This document shows, piece after piece, positions 40,383 to 48,691 of a stretch of 64,000 nt of DNA; the first letter of the stretch is position 1, and every line of letters begins with the position of its first letter. Source of the DNA: CP2-2F sp034432555 (lineage in GTDB: Bacteria > Chloroflexota > Anaerolineae > Aggregatilineales > UBA2796); contig DAOUBW010000013.1 in NCBI GenBank assembly GCA_034432555.1, forward strand, positions 310,001-374,000. The letters are read 5' to 3'. The position numbers and the translations under genes were made by a program. The notes under the pieces were generated by a model. That model was not told the DNA's origin and ran no database searches. It saw only the letters and a program-made list of their open reading frames with translations.

Positions 40383-41264
40383 ATGGTTGAGAGCGAACTT
40401 TTTGAGAGCTACCGTCCGCTGATGTTTGGGCTTGCCTACCGCATGTTGGGCAGCGCAATGGAAGCTGAAGACATTGTGCAAGAGGCGTATCTGCGCTACT
40501 TATCGGCTGAGCCGCACAGCATTCGGTCGCTGAAGGCATTCCTGACAACGGTCGTAACGCGTCTGAGCCTTGATCACCTCAAATCGGCACAGGCGCAGCG
40601 CGAAAGCTACTTCGGATCATGGCTGCCTGAGCCACTGCTGACAGGGCAAAGCGACTCGGAAGCGCTAAGCGCTGATCCTGATGCACTGACTGCTCTCAAC
40701 GAGTCGCTCTCATTAGCGCTGCTGACCTTGCTCGAAAAATTGACTCCGGTTGAGCGCGCTGTCTTTTTGCTGCGCGAGGTGTTTGAGTACGACTTTGCGG
40801 AAATCGCCGCGATGGTTGGCAAAAGCGAGGCAGCTTGCCGCCAAGCACTCCACCGCGCCCGCCAATTCATCAACGCCGAAAGCGTGCGCTTTAGCAGCAC
40901 AGCCGAAGAACATCAGATGATCTTTGGGCAGTTCATGCAAGCCTGCCTAGTCGGCGATCTCGATGGGCTGCTTGCCACCCTGTCCGCTGATGTCAGCGCG
41001 TGGTCGGATGGTGGTGGTAAGGCAAGTGCTGCCACACGCCCAGTCTTTGGGCGCGAGTCGGTGGCTGCTATGCTACTTGGCTTGCTCAGGCGGATGCCGC
41101 CCAATGCTCAGCTGGAACTTGCCGAGATTAATGGGCGCTGGGGCATTGTGGTGCGCCAAGCAGGTGCAGTGGTGGTTGTGATGAGCGCTGATGTCGCACA
41201 GGGTAAGATCACCACGCTGCGCTTCATCCGCAACCCGGATAAGCTGCGCCGCCTTGATGCCTGA
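40383..41264 (+). CDS. sigJ: ECF41-family sigma factor with SnoaL-like C-terminal domain
   Basis: 293 residues. Region 2: YRPLMFGLAYRMLGSAMEAED. Region 4: LTPVERAVFLLREVFEYDFAEI. The C-terminal SnoaL_2-like extension has the ECF41 hallmark D-G-G-G-K (SAWSDGGGKASAA) and an N-P-D-K-L end (RNPDKLRRLDA), both known to control activity in this group, which lacks an anti-sigma factor. ATG 40383 follows GAGGGA. The only other gene in the unit is the NDH-2-like oxidoreductase, behind a matching ECF41 promoter. Confidence 0.92.
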   Translation: MVESELFESYRPLMFGLAYRMLGSAMEAEDIVQEAYLRYLSAEPHSIRSLKAFLTTVVTRLSLDHLKSAQAQRESYFGSWLPEPLLTGQSDSEALSADPDALTALNESLSLALLTLLEKLTPVERAVFLLREVFEYDFAEIAAMVGKSEAACRQALHRARQFINAESVRFSSTAEEHQMIFGQFMQACLVGDLDGLLATLSADVSAWSDGGGKASAATRPVFGRESVAAMLLGLLRRMPPNAQLELAEINGRWGIVVRQAGAVVVVMSADVAQGKITTLRFIRNPDKLRRLDA

Positions 41265-41267
41265 GGG

Positions 41268-42209
41268 CTAGGTGTGCGGCGCAACTGCCACAGTCTGCGG
41301 CGCGCTCAGGGCGTAGGCGGCAAGGTTGCGCGTATACGCCTCTAAAATCCACGCGCCGTGATCTTGAAAATGCCCTTTGGCGCGCTCGGCATCTATCTGA
41401 GCGGCGCTGCTCTGCGCTTGCATGGCAGCAAATTTGCGCTGTTTGCGCGCCGCTTCCCAACGCTCCAGCCGAGCGCCCAATCTGCCGCCTAATAACCGTT
41501 CCGCCCAGCGTTGCAGGCGCAACCCAACGCCACGCGGCGCGCTATCCGCCACCGCATAAAAGGGTGCCTCCGCATTCGGCAGAAAAGCTGCCGCCCACAG
41601 ATTGGCAGCGCGCATGGCAGCATAGAAGGCTTGCCCTGCTAAAGGGATCATCTGTGCCAGTTCGTGCGCCATATAGACATCTTGCCGATCTTGAGCAAGG
41701 GCAGTCTCCGCCAGCACGTAGTTTGGGCAAAGCTGCACGCCGCGCAGCCGCGCCAAGCGCACCACCACAACCGCCAGCAGGCGGGCTAACCACACCCTAT
41801 CTGCGGCGGTGACGATCAAGAAATCAATATCGTCCTCTGCATCACGGGCGTTGTGCATAGAGAGCGCACCCGTCAGCGCGACCATCCGCACAAAGGGCAA
41901 ATGTGCCAGCAGCTTGCCATACAAGCGGGCAGTCGGCATCAGTCTCTGAGAGGCGAAGGCACGGTTGCGACGCGTTGTGCAGTGGGCAGTACGTCCGTGC
42001 AGCGTCCAAAAGCCGTCCGACTGGGTAATATGCTGCGCCAAATAAGCCGAATCGCGCAGCACAGCGCGCACAGCCTCTCGGTCAGCCGCACAGCCGATCA
42101 GAAAGTGGTGCAGTTCTGCCTCAGTCAGTGGGAAATGAAAGACATCGGCATATAACACAGTCCGCAAGATGGCTTCTTCAAGGGGTGTGGCGGAAAACAG
42201 GAAAGTCAT
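41268..42209 (-). CDS. Nucleotidyltransferase-like protein
   Basis: 313 residues. Residues ~110-135 read VALTGALSMHNARDAEDDIDFLIVT: a G-A-L-S plus D-D-I-D pattern like the catalytic site of minimal nucleotidyltransferases. The N-terminus (LEEAILRTVLYADVFHFPLTEAE) looks like a winged-helix region. The rest is helical with a hydrophobic patch (AVVVVRLARLRGVQL). The C-terminal tail holds an Arg/Lys/Ala-rich helix (RLGARLERWEAARKQRKFAA). I do not know a defined function. It is convergent with the sigma factor gene, three bases apart. Confidence 0.68.
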   Translation of the reverse strand: MTFLFSATPLEEAILRTVLYADVFHFPLTEAELHHFLIGCAADREAVRAVLRDSAYLAQHITQSDGFWTLHGRTAHCTTRRNRAFASQRLMPTARLYGKLLAHLPFVRMVALTGALSMHNARDAEDDIDFLIVTAADRVWLARLLAVVVVRLARLRGVQLCPNYVLAETALAQDRQDVYMAHELAQMIPLAGQAFYAAMRAANLWAAAFLPNAEAPFYAVADSAPRGVGLRLQRWAERLLGGRLGARLERWEAARKQRKFAAMQAQSSAAQIDAERAKGHFQDHGAWILEAYTRNLAAYALSAPQTVAVAPHT

Positions 42210-42385
42210 ACAGCATAGCTGCCTTTCTGGCGCTGCGCTTGCTCAAGCGTGCGTGCTATGCGGCTCTAGCATACGCCAAAACGCGGAAAGCGCAAGCCTA
42301 GCACTGCCTGCCTACCTCAGGCTACCAGAATAAGCTACAATAGCTGCTCATTATCTGCTTCAACCTCGCGGAGTGAACCAAAACT
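42210..42385. other. Divergent intergenic region
   Basis: A 176-base gap. A TACAAT (42336-42341) could be the -10 of the metB-like gene, but no matching -35 was found. Confidence 0.35.
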
Positions 42386-43651
42386 GTGTCTGCACAAACA
42401 CCTGACTCGAACGGCGCAGGTGCGCCAACGCCCACCGACTCTGATGCGCTGCCCAAGCGGTCGGGCATGAATACACTCTCCGTGCATGGCGGCGATGACC
42501 GCCCACGCGCTCATCAGGCAATCCCCATGCCCATCATCCAGACGGCAACCTACGCCTTTGCGGATACCGCCGATCTGATCAACTTCATGCAGCACAAAAG
42601 CTGGGGCGATGGCATCATCGGGCGGGAAGAATACGGGCGCTATGGCAACCCAACCGTGCAAGCCGTCGAGAGTAAGGTTGCTGCGCTGGAAGGCGCCGAA
42701 GATGCCGTCATGTTCTCCTCCGGCATGGCAGCTATCACCTCGTTGCTGCTGGCAAGCCTGCCAACGGGCGCGCACATCATCATGACCGGCGATTGCTACC
42801 GCCGCACGCGCCAATTCTGCCTGACCTTCCTCAAGCGGCTTGGCATTGAGACGACCATCGTCGAAACAGGTGACTACGCCGCGCTTGAGGCGGCAATTCA
42901 GCCCAAGCGCACGCGCTTCATCATGTCCGAGAGTCCGACCAATCCCTATCTGCGCTGTGTGGATTTGGCGCGCATTGCCGAGATCGCCAAGCGCCACCGC
43001 GTGCAAACCATCATTGACAGCACCTTCGGGACGCCCATCAACCAACTGCCCTTGCAGTATGGCATTGACTACGTGACGCACAGCGCCACCAAATATCTCG
43101 GTGGTCACCACGACTTGTTAGCAGGCGTCGTCGCAGCGCGTAAGGATCGCATTGCGGCGCTGCGCGATGCACGCGGCGTGCTAGGTGGTATTGTTGATCC
43201 ACAGAACGCCTACCTGCTGGAGCGGGGCTTGAAAACACTCGGCTTGCGCGTGGCGCAGCAGAACAGCAGCGCGATGCAGATCGCGCAGTTCTTGGAAGGG
43301 CATCCGAAGATTGAGCGCGTGTGGTATCCCGGCTTGCCTTCCCATCCTGATCACGCCGTGGCAAAGAAGCAGATGAGCGGCTTTGGCGGTGTGGTTAGTT
43401 TCATGGTGCGCGGTACGCTCGAAGAGACCAGCCGCTTCATAGACGCAATGGAGATTCCCTACATCGCACCGAGTTTAGGCGGCGTGGACAGCCTGATTGA
43501 GCAGCCGGCGCTGATGTCCTTCTTTGAGCGCACGCCGGAAGAGCGCCTTGAGGTTGGCATCACGGGCAATTTGGTGCGCTTTGCGATTGGTGTGGAAGAT
43601 ACTGACGATCTGATCGCCGATCTTGATCAGGCGCTGCGCGTGCTGCCATGA
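42386..43651 (+). CDS. Cystathionine gamma-synthase/lyase-type PLP enzyme
   Basis: 421 residues of the Cys/Met-metabolism PLP family. The PLP lysine is in VTHSATKYLGGHHD; PTYRYGN-like substrate loop reads EEYGRYGNPTVQAVESKVA, and AVMFSSGMAAITSLLLA is the phosphate-loop region. The ~27-residue N-terminal extension before MNTLSVHGGDD is low complexity. GTG 42386 is used; ATG 42467 is a possible shorter start. Sharing an overlapping ATGA with thrB suggests homoserine-derived substrate, consistent with methionine synthesis (metB-like). Exact choice among metB, metC, metZ and megL cannot be made by eye. Confidence 0.88.
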   Translation: MSAQTPDSNGAGAPTPTDSDALPKRSGMNTLSVHGGDDRPRAHQAIPMPIIQTATYAFADTADLINFMQHKSWGDGIIGREEYGRYGNPTVQAVESKVAALEGAEDAVMFSSGMAAITSLLLASLPTGAHIIMTGDCYRRTRQFCLTFLKRLGIETTIVETGDYAALEAAIQPKRTRFIMSESPTNPYLRCVDLARIAEIAKRHRVQTIIDSTFGTPINQLPLQYGIDYVTHSATKYLGGHHDLLAGVVAARKDRIAALRDARGVLGGIVDPQNAYLLERGLKTLGLRVAQQNSSAMQIAQFLEGHPKIERVWYPGLPSHPDHAVAKKQMSGFGGVVSFMVRGTLEETSRFIDAMEIPYIAPSLGGVDSLIEQPALMSFFERTPEERLEVGITGNLVRFAIGVEDTDDLIADLDQALRVLP

Positions 43652-44586
43652 CTCCGCGTGTAGTCGAAGCGACTGCCAACGCTACAATGGCAAACCTAGG
43701 CGTTGGCTTTGATATTTTGGGCATGGCGCTGGCAGAGCCGTTCGATACGGTGCGCGCTGAACGCATTCCTGAACAGGGCGTGCAAATCGCTGCGATCAGG
43801 GGTGATGAGGGCAAACTGAGCCGCGATCCGACGCGCAACACAGCGGGCATTGCCGCCGCCTATGTGCTGCGGCAGATCGGCGCGGCGGAAGGTGTGTCGC
43901 TCAGCTTGCAGAAAGGCTTGCCGCTTGCCAGCGGGCTGGGCAGCAGCGCGGCAAGTGCCGTGGCGGCCGCGGTGGCGGTGAATGCGCTCTTTGGCGAACC
44001 ACTTAGCCGCCCTGATCTGTTGGCAGCCAGCCTTGAAGGTGAGGCAGCCGTCAGTGGGCGCCATGCCGACAATGTGGCGCCGGCGCTCTTTGGCGGCATC
44101 ACGTTGGTGATGGGCTTGACGGCGGATGCCATCCATAGGCTGCCCATTCCGCCCAGCCTGCACCTTGCACTGGCAACGCCTGCTATTGCTGTGCCAACCG
44201 CCGAAGCGCGTGCCGTGCTGCCTGCTACTGTCTCGCTCAAGGCGATGATCAGCCAGACGGCGCATGTGGCGCTTTTGGTGCGTGCGCTGCACACGGGCGA
44301 TATTGCACTGCTTGGTGCGGCGATGGAGGGCGATGGGATCATCGAGCCTGCGCGGGCGCACCTGATGCGCGGCTTGCCCGAAGTGCGGGCGGCGGCGCGT
44401 GCTTGCGGCGCGGCTGGCACGGTCATCAGTGGTGCGGGACCGACGTTGTGTTCAGTCTGTGAGACGGCGGACGTTGCGGCGCGTGTGGCGGTTGCCATGC
44501 GCGCCATCTACGCCGAAATGGGCTTGGCGGCAAGCGTCCGCGTGACTGTGCCAGCGGCGCAGGGTGCCTCGTGGCGCGCTGTTTAG
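43648..44586 (+). CDS. thrB: Homoserine kinase
   Basis: 312 residues. Phosphorylates homoserine to O-phosphohomoserine, which feeds threonine (and possibly methionine) synthesis. GHMP-kinase blocks: ATANATMANLGVGFDILGMAL at the start, the ATP loop GLPLASGLGSSAASAVAA, and GAAGTVISGAGPTLCSV. The ATG overlaps the stop of the metB-like gene by four bases, so both are translated together. threonine synthase is not clearly identified in this window. Confidence 0.94.
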   Translation: MTPRVVEATANATMANLGVGFDILGMALAEPFDTVRAERIPEQGVQIAAIRGDEGKLSRDPTRNTAGIAAAYVLRQIGAAEGVSLSLQKGLPLASGLGSSAASAVAAAVAVNALFGEPLSRPDLLAASLEGEAAVSGRHADNVAPALFGGITLVMGLTADAIHRLPIPPSLHLALATPAIAVPTAEARAVLPATVSLKAMISQTAHVALLVRALHTGDIALLGAAMEGDGIIEPARAHLMRGLPEVRAAARACGAAGTVISGAGPTLCSVCETADVAARVAVAMRAIYAEMGLAASVRVTVPAAQGASWRAV

Positions 44587-44598
44587 GCAGCCTAGCAG

Positions 44599-44624
44599 GG
44601 CGGACATGACTTGGTCTGTCCGCC
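44599..44624. terminator. Hairpin between convergent thrB and FAH genes
   Basis: GGCGGACA-TGACTTGGTC-TGTCCGCC, an 8-bp perfect stem with a 10-base loop. No T-run follows on either side, so it is only a possible bidirectional terminator. Confidence 0.4.
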
Positions 44625-44656
44625 GCACGATCAGCCTTATCGGTCGGGGGTGATGG

Positions 44657-45505
44657 CTAACGCACGCGGAAGGTCAGTTCGCGGCAGATATTCTCCAAGC
44701 GTCCGAGCTTTTCGATCTCCACGACAACCGACGCCTTATCCGTGAGCAAACGCGGCGGCTGCATCACGTTACCCACGCCCGAAGGCGTGCCAGTGAGGAT
44801 TACATCGCCGGGATAGAGCGTAAAAACACGGGACACATAGCTAATGATCGCCTTTACACCAAAGATCATTTCGCTCGTATTGCTCGCTTGGCGTACTTCG
44901 CCGTTCACGGTGCAGCGGATCGCCAAATTTTGCGGATCGGGGATTTCGTCGGCGCTGACCAGCCATGGACCGAGCGGGCAGAAGGTATCCATGCCTTTTG
45001 CGCGTGTCCACTGACCGTCGCCTGCTTGTAAATCGCGTGCGCTGACATCGTTAGCCGCCATATAGCCGAAAACGTGCGAGAGGGCGTTTTCTTCAGAGAC
45101 GAGGCGCGTTTCCTTACCGATCACCACAGCAAGTTCAGCCTCATAGTCCACGCGGTTTGTGATAGATGGATCCCACTCAATGACACCGCCATTGCCAATG
45201 ACGCTGCTGTTCAATTTGGCGAAGATGAGCGGCTTTTCGGGTGGCTGCTGCCCTGTTTCACGGCAGTGATCGGCGTAGTTCAAGCCAATAGCGATGATCT
45301 TGCCGGGGCGCGGCAAGGGCGCTAACCAGCGCCAGCCTGTTTCGGGCAGCGGCTTGCCGTTTGCATAAGCAGCCTCAAGGGTTGGGCGCGGCGCGCTGAG
45401 GATGCCAAACATATCCGTAAAGCCTTCAATCAGGCGCGGTGACTGCTCATCGGGCGCGGCGACGAGGCGCGGCACGCCATTGTAGAGTACGGTTGCAAAA
45501 CGCAT
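44657..45505 (-). CDS. Fumarylacetoacetate-hydrolase-family protein
   Basis: 282 residues. The N-terminal domain precedes the FAH fold; the metal-binding Glu, Glu and Asp are in the region VDYEAELAVVIGKE and YMAANDVSARDLQ, and ALNYADHCRETGQQ / KPLIFAKLNSSVIG are typical family text. Members include 2-hydroxyhepta-2,4-diene-1,7-dioate isomerases, acylpyruvases and oxaloacetate decarboxylases; which of these applies cannot be told. ATG 45505 is the first start in the frame. Confidence 0.9.
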   Translation of the reverse strand: MRFATVLYNGVPRLVAAPDEQSPRLIEGFTDMFGILSAPRPTLEAAYANGKPLPETGWRWLAPLPRPGKIIAIGLNYADHCRETGQQPPEKPLIFAKLNSSVIGNGGVIEWDPSITNRVDYEAELAVVIGKETRLVSEENALSHVFGYMAANDVSARDLQAGDGQWTRAKGMDTFCPLGPWLVSADEIPDPQNLAIRCTVNGEVRQASNTSEMIFGVKAIISYVSRVFTLYPGDVILTGTPSGVGNVMQPPRLLTDKASVVVEIEKLGRLENICRELTFRVR

Positions 45506-45528
45506 AGGGCAGTGTCCTTAAAATTTAG

Positions 45529-45564
45529 CAAATGGGTGGTTTCAAGCTAGATCATACCCATTTG
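45529..45564 (-). terminator. Long-loop hairpin behind panB
   Basis: CAAATGGGT, 18-base loop, ACCCATTTG. On the minus strand it follows the panB stop and ends in CTAAATTTT, so it may terminate panB. The loop is long, which weakens the call. Confidence 0.4.
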
Positions 45565-45581
45565 TGGCAAAATGCACAGCC

Positions 45582-46409
45582 TTAATCCAACTGTGCCAAA
45601 ATGCTATCCTCCATGCTGAAACTCTGCGCTTCTGTTGGGAAGACGCCTGCTTGCACATCGGCGGCATACTGCCGCACTGCCGCACGGATTGCTGCGCCCA
45701 ATTCGGCGTAATGGCGGGCATGTTTCGGCGTGAAATCCTCAATCAGCCCTAGCAAATCGTGAAAGACCTGCACCTGAGCATCACAGCCGACCCCGGCGCC
45801 AATGCCAATGGTTGGAATGCCGATCCGCGCCGTGATACGTGCCGCCAGCGCCGATGGTATACCTTCCAGCACGATCGCAAACGCACCGCTTGCCTCATGC
45901 GCTTTGGCAGCCGCCACCAAAGCCCGTGCCGCCTGAAGGGCGCGCCCTTGCACGCGCCAGCCGCCCAGCTGATGCACATGCTGCGGCGTTAAGCCGATGT
46001 GCGCCATCACTGGGATGCCTGCTTCAGTCAGACGTGCGACGGTTGGCGCAAGCGCCTCACCGCCTTCTAGCTTCACGGCACCAGCGCCGCCTTCTTGCAG
46101 CAAGCGCGCCGCGCTGATCAGCGCTTGTTCAGGACTGACCTGATAGGTGGCAAAGGGCAAATCCGCCACGATAAGCGCTTGGTGTGTGCCGCGCACCACC
46201 ATCTGGGTATGGTAGATCATCTGCTCAAGCGTAACGGGAATGGTGGTAGCCTGCCCTTGCACCACCATACCAAGCGAGTCGCCCACCAGAATAACGGGTA
46301 TATCGGCAGCTTCCACAAGGCGCGCTGCGGTAGCATCATAGGCGGTCAGCATGGCAAAACGCTGCCCTTCGGTTTTAAGGCGCTGAAGATCGCGGATGGT
46401 GGTTCGCAT
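45582..46409 (-). CDS. panB: 3-methyl-2-oxobutanoate hydroxymethyltransferase
   Basis: 275 residues. Transfers a hydroxymethyl group from 5,10-methylenetetrahydrofolate to 2-oxoisovalerate in pantothenate/CoA synthesis. Conserved blocks: MLTAYDATAARLVEAADIPVILVGDSLGMVVQG (broken here, the key element is GDSLGMVVQG), DLPFATYQVSPEQAL, AVKLEGG, and MAHIGLTPQHVHQLGG. ATG 46409 has GAGG just upstream; the longer frame adds six residues without support. panC and panD are not in the window. Confidence 0.95.
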   Translation of the reverse strand: MRTTIRDLQRLKTEGQRFAMLTAYDATAARLVEAADIPVILVGDSLGMVVQGQATTIPVTLEQMIYHTQMVVRGTHQALIVADLPFATYQVSPEQALISAARLLQEGGAGAVKLEGGEALAPTVARLTEAGIPVMAHIGLTPQHVHQLGGWRVQGRALQAARALVAAAKAHEASGAFAIVLEGIPSALAARITARIGIPTIGIGAGVGCDAQVQVFHDLLGLIEDFTPKHARHYAELGAAIRAAVRQYAADVQAGVFPTEAQSFSMEDSILAQLD

Positions 46410-46602
46410 GAGTCCCTCACTTGGCAAGTTGCTTAGGATTGAATCATAACGCGGGCTGCTCGTATTGGCAGCCTATAGCCGCGCTTTTCATTACACCCGC
46501 CCTTTACAGCTTCTCTACAAAATTTCATTCGCGCCTGATCACGGCTTGCCCTTATACTTAAGCTGATTTATGTGGAGGGTGCAGAAACTTAGAATCTCGG
46601 TC
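46410..46602. other. Intergenic region before tRNA-fMet
   Basis: A 193-base gap, with a weak hairpin GGCTGC-TCGTATTG-GCAGCC (46454-46473). No ORF of coding character is visible. Confidence 0.35.
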
Positions 46603-46631
46603 TTTACAAGACGCGCTGATCCTGCTATACT
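46603..46631 (+). promoter_or_regulatory. Predicted promoter for tRNA-fMet
   Basis: TTTACA (46603-46608), 17-base spacer, TATACT (46626-46631), 14 bases before the tRNA 5' end. Confidence 0.65.
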
Positions 46632-46645
46632 GTATTACATAATGA

Positions 46646-46717
46646 CGCGGGGTAGAGCAGTGGCAGCTCGTCGGGCTCATAACCCGGAGGTCGCAGGTTC
46701 GAATCCTGCCCCCGCTA
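46646..46717 (+). tRNA. Initiator tRNA-fMet (anticodon CAT)
   Basis: A complete cloverleaf of 72 bases. Acceptor 5' GCGGGG pairs with CCCCGC; D stem GAGC/GCTC; anticodon stem TCGGG/CCCGG with loop CTCATAA; T stem GCAGG/CCTGC with TTCGAAT loop. The three consecutive G-C pairs next to the anticodon loop and A11-U24 are hallmarks of initiator tRNA. Position 1 is C and 72 is T, leaving C1-U72 unpaired in place of the usual C1-A72. CCA is not encoded. Anticodon at 46678-46680. Confidence 0.93.
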
Positions 46718-46725
46718 CACACAAA

Positions 46726-46753
46726 AGCGCCGAAAATACACTCGGCGCTTTTT
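46726..46753 (+). terminator. Intrinsic terminator behind tRNA-fMet
   Basis: AGCGCCGA-AAATACAC-TCGGCGCT followed by TTTTG; an 8-bp perfect stem extended by flanking A/T pairs. Confidence 0.85.
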
Positions 46754-46758
46754 GATTC

Positions 46759-48537
46759 CTACGTCCTGCCGAATTCTTTTGCCAACTGCGCTGCGCTAAT
46801 GTGGATCAGGGTTGGGCGCCCGTGCGGGCAGCTCAGCGGATGTTCACAGCGTTCAAGCTGGCGCAACAAGTCGTTCATCTCGGTATAGCTGAGGATTTGC
46901 CCTGCTTTCACGGCTGCCACCTTGCAGATTCGCAACACAAGCTGCGCCTCAAAGGCAGATTCGCCCGCTTCCCTGCCGCCTTCAAGATCTGCCAACACTT
47001 CGGCAACCGCTTCCATCGGATCGTATTTGGTGAGGGCGGCTGGCACAGCGTGAATGCGTACCATATTGGCGCCGAACGGCTCAATCTCAAAGCCTGCGGA
47101 CTGCATGGACTCCGTCTTTTCTTCGAGCAGGCGCAGCGTTGTAGGTGGCACGGTCAGCGTGAATGGCTGCAAGGTGCGCTGCGCGCTTGGCTTGTGGCGC
47201 GCCTGATCGCGCATATACTGCTCATAGAGAATGCGCTCATGGGCAGCGTGTTGATCAATTAAATACATGCCAGCCGGCGCTTCTGCGATGATGTAGGTGG
47301 CTGCCAACTGCCCAACAATCCGCATCGGCGGCAAACTGCGCGGACGCTGCTCCAAAGGTGGTTCATCCGACACGGAGTCAGGTTGACCAGCGGGCGGCAT
47401 TTGTTGCGTATAGCGCCCAACATCCTCAGTGGGCAAGTGCAGGGTGCTTTGGGTGCTGCCTTGCGGCGCGCTCAAGGCACGCCATGGGTGGTTTGGATCG
47501 GCGCTTTGCGGCGCAAAGCCTGAGAGGTGCGGCGCGCCGCCGCCTGTACCAAGTACAGCGCGCCGCACCGCACGCTGCACCGCGCTAAAGACTGCCTCCG
47601 GAGCGCGGAAACGCACTTCCGCCTTCGTGGGATGCACGTTCACATCCACTTCGGAAGGCGGCAAGACGATCATCAGCACAGCCACAGGATGCCGATCATC
47701 AGGCATGAGCGTATGGTATGCCTGCGCGACGGCATAGCTCAGGCTAGAATCCTGCACATGGCGACCGTTAACAAACAGCGTGATGTAGGCGCGTGTGTTG
47801 CGGTGCAGGTTCGGCGTGCTGGTATAGCCATATACGGCAATCGGCGTGCTGGCACCTTCGGGCGGCTGCACGGGCAGCATCTCGCGCATAATGTCCAAAC
47901 CGAGCGCTTCCACCAGCACATCGGCAAGGCTGCCGTTGCCCGTGGTGGCAAAGCTGGCGCGCCCGTCCTGCACAAGGCTGAAACGCACATCCGGATATGC
48001 CATCGCGTAGCGCGTCAGCACGCTGTCAATGTGGCGGCGTTCGGTTGCCTCTGCCTTCAAAAATTTCAGGCGCGCCGGCGTGTTGAAGAATAAATCCTCA
48101 ACCGTGAAAACGGTGCCTTTCGGCGCACCTTCAGCGCGCTGCTCTAAAATTTGCCCGCCTTCAAGGCGCAGCAAAGTGGCGGCTTGCTCATCAGCGTGGC
48201 GCGTTAGGAGCGTCACACGCGCTACGCTGGCGATGCTTGCCAATGCCTCACCACGAAAGCCTAAGGTCTGAATGTGATCCAGATCGTCAATCTTTTGCAA
48301 TTTGCTGGTGGCGTGCCGTGCGAAGGCAAGCGGCGCCTCAGCAGCAGGAATGCCGCAGCCATCATCGCTGATGCGGATCAGCTTGCGTCCGCCGCCTTGC
48401 ACCTCAACGCGGATGCTGCGCGCTTCGGCATCAAGCGCGTTTTCGATCAGCTCTTTCACAACAGAAGCAGGGCGCTCAACCACTTCACCAGCGGCGATTT
48501 GGGCAGCGACCACTTCGGGTAAAATACGAATAGGCAT
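46759..48537 (-). CDS. mutL: DNA mismatch repair endonuclease MutL
   Basis: 592 residues from ATG 48537, GGAG eight bases upstream. The N-terminal GHKL ATPase blocks are KELIENALDAEARSI (motif I), ISDDGCGIPAAEAPLAFARH (motif II) and LGFRGEALASI (motif III). The C-terminal domain has the endonuclease metal motif D-Q-H-A-x-x-E-x4-E in IDQHAAHERILYEQYM, so this MutL should nick DNA itself, as in bacteria without MutH. A further conserved C-terminal motif is CPHGRPTLIHI. The longer frame at the N-terminus has no family support. mutS is not in the window. Confidence 0.95.
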   Translation of the reverse strand: MPIRILPEVVAAQIAAGEVVERPASVVKELIENALDAEARSIRVEVQGGGRKLIRISDDGCGIPAAEAPLAFARHATSKLQKIDDLDHIQTLGFRGEALASIASVARVTLLTRHADEQAATLLRLEGGQILEQRAEGAPKGTVFTVEDLFFNTPARLKFLKAEATERRHIDSVLTRYAMAYPDVRFSLVQDGRASFATTGNGSLADVLVEALGLDIMREMLPVQPPEGASTPIAVYGYTSTPNLHRNTRAYITLFVNGRHVQDSSLSYAVAQAYHTLMPDDRHPVAVLMIVLPPSEVDVNVHPTKAEVRFRAPEAVFSAVQRAVRRAVLGTGGGAPHLSGFAPQSADPNHPWRALSAPQGSTQSTLHLPTEDVGRYTQQMPPAGQPDSVSDEPPLEQRPRSLPPMRIVGQLAATYIIAEAPAGMYLIDQHAAHERILYEQYMRDQARHKPSAQRTLQPFTLTVPPTTLRLLEEKTESMQSAGFEIEPFGANMVRIHAVPAALTKYDPMEAVAEVLADLEGGREAGESAFEAQLVLRICKVAAVKAGQILSYTEMNDLLRQLERCEHPLSCPHGRPTLIHISAAQLAKEFGRT

Positions 48538-48691
48538 AGGGTCTTCTCCACAGCCAAGGATTGTAGCCCATTTGTGCGCGTTGGGCATAGCAGGTGTGCT
48601 TGAAAAATCCCTCAGCGCTAGAGATTGTGGCGCTTTTCGGCTACAATATCGCTTATGAACATCCGTTTTAGTTTGACGGGAAATGTGTGCC

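Noticed and set aside
42335..43111. 258-codon minus-strand ORF antisense to the metB-like gene
   Set aside because: The PLP-enzyme frame is unmistakable; this is its shadow.
47240..47260. TTGATCAA near 47.2 kb as another FNR-type site
   Set aside because: Spacer is wrong for TTGAT-N4-ATCAA and it lies inside the mutL coding region.
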